From assembly GCA_017546025.1 (NCBI GenBank), contig JAFYYS010000015.1:47814-111813 (forward strand): a DNA stretch of 64,000 nucleotides. Direction: 5' to 3'. Both the position numbers and the translations under genes were made by a program. The notes below the pieces were generated by a model. The model ran no database searches and was not told where the DNA came from. It saw nothing but the letters and a program-made list of their open reading frames with translations. Shown one piece after another: positions 60,391 to 64,000 of the stretch. The stretch is from Lachnospiraceae bacterium. Lineage in GTDB: Bacteria; Bacillota; Clostridia; Lachnospirales; Lachnospiraceae. Every line of letters begins with the position of its first letter. Position 1 is the first letter of the stretch.

Positions 60391-61107
60391 ATGAAGATTT
60401 TAGCGATTGACAGTTCGGGACCGGTTGCTTCGGTCGCCGTTGTTACGGAGGATGCGGTGCTTGCCGAGTACTCGGTCAATTTCAAAAAGACGCATTCCCA
60501 GACGCTTCTGCCGATGATTGAAGAGATTATGCGGATGACGGAAACGGAAGGGAAGGATCTTTCCGCGATTGCCGTCACGGCGGGGCCCGGTTCGTATACG
60601 GGACTTCGCATCGGTGCTTCGACCGTGAAGGGGCTGGCGCTTGTCTGGCAGATTCCGATTGTTCCGGTATCGACGATTGCGGTTTTAGCTGCCAACTACG
60701 CGGGGCATGAAGGCCTGATCTGCCCGATTCTCGATGCGAGAAGAGGACAGGTTTACGGCGGACTGTACCGTTTTTCGGGTGTTACCCCGATTGCGGAAGT
60801 TGAGCCGTGCTGCACGCTTCTTTCGGATTTGATTTCGGAGGTTAACCGCCGCGGCGAAAAGGTTGTCTTTCTCGGGGATGGCGTGCCGGTTCATAAGGAA
60901 ACACTTACAGGCAGCGTAACGTGCGGTTTCACATTTGCCCCGATGAATAAGGCGCTTCAGAGCGCGGCGTCGCTTGGGCTTCTGGCGGTCGGGCTTTTCA
61001 AGGAAGGAAAGACCGTTACGGCAGAGGAGATGGTGCCGGAATATCTCAGGCAGTCCCAGGCCGAGCGGGAGAGGGAGGAACGTCTTGCAAATCGTGCGCA
61101 TGACTGA
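60391..61107 (+). CDS. tsaB: tRNA threonylcarbamoyladenosine synthesis partner TsaB
   Basis: 238 residues of ASKHA fold. The N-terminal strand-loop ILAIDSSGPVASVAVV and HSQTLLPMIEEIM match TsaB, as do GPGSYTGLRIGASTVKGLA and CPILDARRGQVYGGLYRF. It is a structural partner of TsaD, without its metal ligands. Overlaps rimI by 23 bases if the TTG start of that gene is used. Confidence 0.93.
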   Translation: MKILAIDSSGPVASVAVVTEDAVLAEYSVNFKKTHSQTLLPMIEEIMRMTETEGKDLSAIAVTAGPGSYTGLRIGASTVKGLALVWQIPIVPVSTIAVLAANYAGHEGLICPILDARRGQVYGGLYRFSGVTPIAEVEPCCTLLSDLISEVNRRGEKVVFLGDGVPVHKETLTGSVTCGFTFAPMNKALQSAASLGLLAVGLFKEGKTVTAEEMVPEYLRQSQAEREREERLANRAHD

Positions 61108-61525
61108 AAAGTGGATTCCGTCGGTGCTTTTATTGGAGCAGGCGTGCTTTTCCGAGCCGTGGAGCGAGGCCGGACTTAAGGAGGCTGTTGAGTCGCCCTT
61201 ATACCGCTACTTTGTGGCATGTGAGGAGGACGAGCTGTTCGGATACGGCGGCATGTTTCTTGCCGGGGATGAGGCAAATGTGACGAATATCGCTGTTGCT
61301 CCCCAGTTAAGAAAGAAGGGTGTCGGAACCGGAATCGTGCGGGCGCTTCTTGCGGAAGCAGAGGCAGACGGTGCCGAAAGAGTATTTCTGGAAGTTCGCG
61401 TCGGCAACGAACCGGCGAGACATTTATACGAAAGATGCGGATTCCGGGAGGTCGGAATCCGGAAAGACTTCTACCGCGGCCCGAAGGAAGACGGAGCCGT
61501 ATACATGTTTGAAATCAAGCGGTAG
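61085..61525 (+). CDS. rimI: Ribosomal protein S18-alanine N-acetyltransferase
   Basis: 146 residues of GNAT fold. Acetyl-CoA site NIAVAPQLRKKGVGTGIVRALL; substrate-side ACFSEPWSEAGL; late LEVRVGNEPARHLYERCGFREVGIRKDFY, all typical of RimI. The TTG at 61085 has GGGAGG upstream and yields MQIVRMTEKWIPSV, matching the usual family start; ATG 61100 would trim the first strand. The gene lies between tsaB and tsaD as in many Firmicutes. Confidence 0.92.
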   Translation: MQIVRMTEKWIPSVLLLEQACFSEPWSEAGLKEAVESPLYRYFVACEEDELFGYGGMFLAGDEANVTNIAVAPQLRKKGVGTGIVRALLAEAEADGAERVFLEVRVGNEPARHLYERCGFREVGIRKDFYRGPKEDGAVYMFEIKR

Positions 61526-61542
61526 AACGAGCGGAGGTTTTT

Positions 61543-62457
61543 ATGCTGGAAGTCAGTTTGCTCGGAACGGGCGGCATGATGCCGCTTCCGGGAAGGTTTT
61601 TAACTTCCTGCCTGACACGTTTTAACGGCAGCAGTCTTTTGATTGACTGCGGCGAGGGAACGCAGGTTGCATTGAAGAAGAAGGGCTACAGCTGCCATGA
61701 CATCGACGTGATTGCCTTTACGCATTTTCACGGCGACCATATCAGCGGGTTGCCCGGACTCCTTCTTTCAATCGGCAATTCCGAACGGACCGAGCCGGTC
61801 ACGCTGGTCGGACCGAAAGGACTTACCGAGGTTGTTGCCGCGCTTCGCGTCATCGCACCGGAGCTGCCGTTTGAGCTTAGATTCATCGAGCTTACCGAGC
61901 CGGTCATGAGCATTCCGTTATTCGGTTATGAGCTTCGCGCTTTTAAGGCAAGACATAACGTGACCTGCTACGGATATTCCCAGGTCATCAGCCGCGCGGG
62001 CAAATTCGACCCCGCAAAGGCCAAAAAGAACAATGTCCCGATGCAGTACTGGAGCAAGCTTCAGAAGGGTGCCGTGATTGAGGCGGACGGCCGGACGTAT
62101 ACGAAGGACCTGATTCTCGGACCGGACAGGAAGGGACTGAAGCTCACCTATTGCACCGATTCGCGGCCGACGAAGCTGATTGTCGAAAGCGCAGGCGGTG
62201 CCGACCTTCTGATTTGCGAAGGCATGTACGGCGAAAAGGGTTCCGAGGCGAAGGCCAAGGAGCACAGCCATATGACATTTGCCGAAGCCGCGGAGATTGC
62301 GAGAAAGGCTGAGGTTTCGGAACTCTGGCTCACGCATTACAGCCCGGCGCTTGTAAGGCCGGAGGATTATGTGCAGACGGCAACGGAAATCTTTGCAAAT
62401 ACCCACGTCTGCAAGGACGGCAGAACGACGGTTCTGCATTTTGAAGAAGAGGAGTAA
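61543..62457 (+). CDS. rnz: Ribonuclease Z
   Basis: 304 residues of metallo-beta-lactamase fold. Cuts tRNA precursors after the discriminator base, which matters here because the visible tRNA genes lack encoded CCA. Zinc motif [16 protein letters not shown], metal ligands in [19 protein letters not shown] and LTHYSP, and the [13 protein letters not shown] segment. Length normal for the short form. Inserted between rimI and tsaD. Confidence 0.94.
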   Translation: MLEVSLLGTGGMMPLPGRFLTSCLTRFNGSSLLIDCGEGTQVALKKKGYSCHDIDVIAFTHFHGDHISGLPGLLLSIGNSERTEPVTLVGPKGLTEVVAALRVIAPELPFELRFIELTEPVMSIPLFGYELRAFKARHNVTCYGYSQVISRAGKFDPAKAKKNNVPMQYWSKLQKGAVIEADGRTYTKDLILGPDRKGLKLTYCTDSRPTKLIVESAGGADLLICEGMYGEKGSEAKAKEHSHMTFAEAAEIARKAEVSELWLTHYSPALVRPEDYVQTATEIFANTHVCKDGRTTVLHFEEEE

Positions 62458-62483
62458 GACGGTCCGAAAGGGCAGGCGGTTTT

Positions 62484-63587
62484 ATGAAAGGTACTTATAT
62501 TCTGGCAATTGAATCATCGTGTGACGAGACGGCCGCGGCAGTCGTGAAGGACGGCCGGCAGGTGATTTCCAACATCATCTCGTCGCAGATTGATTTGCAT
62601 ACAAAGTACGGCGGGGTTGTGCCGGAACTGGCATCGAGAAAGCATATCGAGAAGATTAACCCTGTCATCACGGAAGCCTTAGTCGGCGCCGGCATGACGA
62701 TTCAGGATGTCGATGCCGTTGCGGTGACATGCGGTCCCGGACTGGTGGGAAGCCTTCTGGTCGGTGTGGGAGCGGCAAAGGCCGTCGCATTTGCCGCGGG
62801 CAAACCGCTGATCGGCGTGCATCATATCGAGGGTCATGTGGCAGCCAACTACATATGCCACCCGGATCTCGAGCCGCCGTTCTTGTGCCTGATTGTTTCC
62901 GGCGGTCATACGCACATCGTCGTGGTGGAAGATTACGGCACGTACCGGATTATCGGACGGACGCATGACGACGCGGCCGGCGAGGCATTTGACAAAATCG
63001 CAAGAGCAATCGGACTCGGGTATCCCGGCGGTCCGAAGCTTGATAAGCTGGCAAAGCAGGGCGACCCGACGGCAGTTCCTTTTCCGCGGGCGCATATTGA
63101 CGGATGTCCGTATGATTTCAGTTTCAGCGGGCTGAAGTCGGCGGTGCTCAATTATCTGAATATCGAGAAGATGAAGTCGAAGGCAGGTTCCGTGCAGCGG
63201 TTCGGCGTACCGACCGGCGGTGAGGCAGAAGGCACGGAGGCCTGTCCCGAGGTGTTCTCCGACGGCATCACGAGAGCGGATCTGGCGGCATCGTTCCAGA
63301 GCGCGGTTGTGGACGTTTTGGTCAGCCGTACCGTGGCAGCAGCCAACGCGCTCGGCATGGACAGGATTGCCATCGCGGGCGGCGTGGCGTGCAACAGCGC
63401 GCTTCGTGCGGCGATGCTCACGCTCGGTGAGGAGAACGGCAAGAAGGTATACTATCCCGATCCGATTCTCTGTACCGACAACGCCGCGATGATCGGTTCC
63501 GCGGCTTATTACGAATTCCTGTCAGGCCATACGGCCGACTGGACATTGAATGCAGTTCCGAACCTGAAACTCGGCGAGAAAATCTGA
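62484..63587 (+). CDS. tsaD: tRNA N6-adenosine threonylcarbamoyltransferase
   Basis: 367 residues. Transfers the threonylcarbamoyl group to A37 of ANN-reading tRNAs. ASKHA fold with [16 protein letters not shown], metal-binding [40 protein letters not shown] and late [10 protein letters not shown] and [15 protein letters not shown] with the Asp ligand. A stretch of about 25 residues rich in Gly/Glu ([19 protein letters not shown], about 240-260) is an insertion compared with the ~340-residue standard. Confidence 0.95.
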   Translation: MKGTYILAIESSCDETAAAVVKDGRQVISNIISSQIDLHTKYGGVVPELASRKHIEKINPVITEALVGAGMTIQDVDAVAVTCGPGLVGSLLVGVGAAKAVAFAAGKPLIGVHHIEGHVAANYICHPDLEPPFLCLIVSGGHTHIVVVEDYGTYRIIGRTHDDAAGEAFDKIARAIGLGYPGGPKLDKLAKQGDPTAVPFPRAHIDGCPYDFSFSGLKSAVLNYLNIEKMKSKAGSVQRFGVPTGGEAEGTEACPEVFSDGITRADLAASFQSAVVDVLVSRTVAAANALGMDRIAIAGGVACNSALRAAMLTLGEENGKKVYYPDPILCTDNAAMIGSAAYYEFLSGHTADWTLNAVPNLKLGEKI

Positions 63588-63610
63588 CCTGTTCTTTAAG
63601 AAACTATCTA

Positions 63611-63639
63611 TTGACAGAAACAGCGTCTGGTGTTAATAT
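63611..63639 (+). promoter_or_regulatory. Sigma-A promoter for the tRNA-Ser genes
   Basis: TTGACA (63611-63616), a 17-base spacer and TAATAT (63634-63639). A leader of about 60 bases precedes the first tRNA. Confidence 0.75.
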
Positions 63640-63704
63640 TGTTAGCGTCGCTGGTGACAATCGGCGATCTGAGAGCATGAGAGTTTCATTTCAGGCACTG
63701 TCTT

Positions 63705-63790
63705 GGAGAGGTATCGAAGTGGCTATAACGAGGCGGTCTTGAAAACCGTTTGTCCGAAAGGGCGCATGGGTTCGAATCCCATCCTCTCCG
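63705..63790 (+). tRNA. tRNA-Ser (anticodon TGA)
   Basis: An 86-base type II tRNA with a long variable arm. Acceptor GGAGAGG/CCTCTCC with discriminator G; anticodon loop CTTGAAA (anticodon TGA, reads UCA); T loop TTCGAAT. No encoded CCA. Confidence 0.95.
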
Positions 63791-63796
63791 TACTAT

Positions 63797-63882
63797 CATA
63801 AGGAGGGACCCGCACCGAAGGTGTGGGAGGTTGCCTTATGACCCCGCGCGCTTCTTCGCGAAGCGAACTAAAATGCGCGCGG
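63797..63882 (+). other. Hairpin-rich spacer between the two tRNA-Ser genes
   Basis: Two stacked structures. CATAAGG (63797-63803) pairs with CCTTATG (63834-63840) around CCCGCACC/GGTGTGGG. CCGCGCGC (63844-63851) pairs with GCGCGCGG (63875-63882), with an alternative inner CGCTTC/GAAGCG. Neither is followed by a T-run. Confidence 0.6.
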
Positions 63883-63944
63883 TTGCCCGCCGACCGGGCG
63901 CATACCAGTAAAACTTTAAATGAATCTGTAGATTCAGGCATCCT

Positions 63945-64000
63945 GGAGAAGTACCCAAGAGGCTGAAGGGACACCCCTGGAAAGGGTGCAGGTCGTTAAT
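63945..64000 (+). tRNA. tRNA-Ser (anticodon GGA), cut by right edge
   Basis: The first 56 bases of a type II tRNA. The acceptor 5' strand is GGAGAAG; anticodon stem CACCC/GGGTG with loop CTGGAAA (anticodon GGA, reads UCC/UCU). The variable arm and 3' half lie beyond the window. Confidence 0.88.

Noticed and set aside
63723..63974. Minus-strand frame over the tRNA-Ser genes
   Set aside because: It is the complement of two tRNAs and their spacer.

Overview
This window looks like chromosomal DNA of a Gram-positive clostridial bacterium, most likely a Lachnospiraceae-type Firmicute. The grounds are the order uvrC-hprK-glucokinase-murB-whiA-HPr-like, a DUF5688 gene, a perfect CIRCE element, glutamine synthetase III, Pro/Thr-rich lipoprotein linkers, Gram-positive Shine-Dalgarno sites before nearly every gene, and tRNA genes without encoded CCA. 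Most of the window is moderately GC-rich core genome. The exception is a clearly AT-rich accessory segment at about 48.3-53.5 kb.

Layout. On the minus strand, 0-5.8 kb carries an ECF sigma factor overlapping a membrane protein that runs off the left edge, then a parE-parC pair followed by an unusual nested inverted-repeat element. From 6.0 kb nearly everything is on the plus strand: lysA; a three-gene ABC/DUF1854/ABC transport unit; mutY; a two-helix membrane protein; a convergent patatin lipase (minus); and a long run (16.0-26.6 kb) of YesL-like, glgB, mscS, glutamine synthetase III, ABC-F ATPase, GH13 isoamylase-like and TraX-like genes. That run ends at a CIRCE hairpin in front of htpG. 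A hicB antitoxin with a truncated hicA stub follows. Then come a tRNA cluster (Pro-CGG, Thr-CGT, Pro-AGG) with 81-bp hairpin repeats between genes, a candidate small RNA, DUF5688, and tRNA-Arg(CCG) on the minus strand.

From 31.5 to 48.2 kb lie a cyclophilin lipoprotein, a two-component system whose kinase overlaps hisH, hisF, ung, an AraC regulator, a sirtuin, ftsH, a large lipoprotein, uvrC, and the hprK-glcK-murB-whiA-HPr-like operon with its own promoter. The AT-rich segment holds two tandem secreted matrixin-like proteins (one intact, one lacking the zinc site), a lipoprotein, and a MacB/Bce-like ABC transporter. The last 10 kb holds dnaE, pfkA, a C39-like protein, an ECF S component, and the tsaE-tsaB-rimI-rnz-tsaD modification cluster, and ends in two tRNA-Ser genes, the second cut by the edge.

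The most interesting items are: (1) the AT-rich matrixin / pseudo-matrixin / lipoprotein / ABC exporter cassette; (2) an isoamylase-family protein in which all three catalytic acids are asparagine, next to glgB; (3) the ABC-DUF1854-ABC unit with zinc-ribbon half-transporters; (4) an ABC-F protein whose two degenerate motifs would fall in the same composite ATP site; (5) a promoter-hairpins-terminator RNA candidate before DUF5688; and (6) the symmetric palindromic element behind parC. Functions are inferred from sequence motifs and family knowledge recalled without database search.
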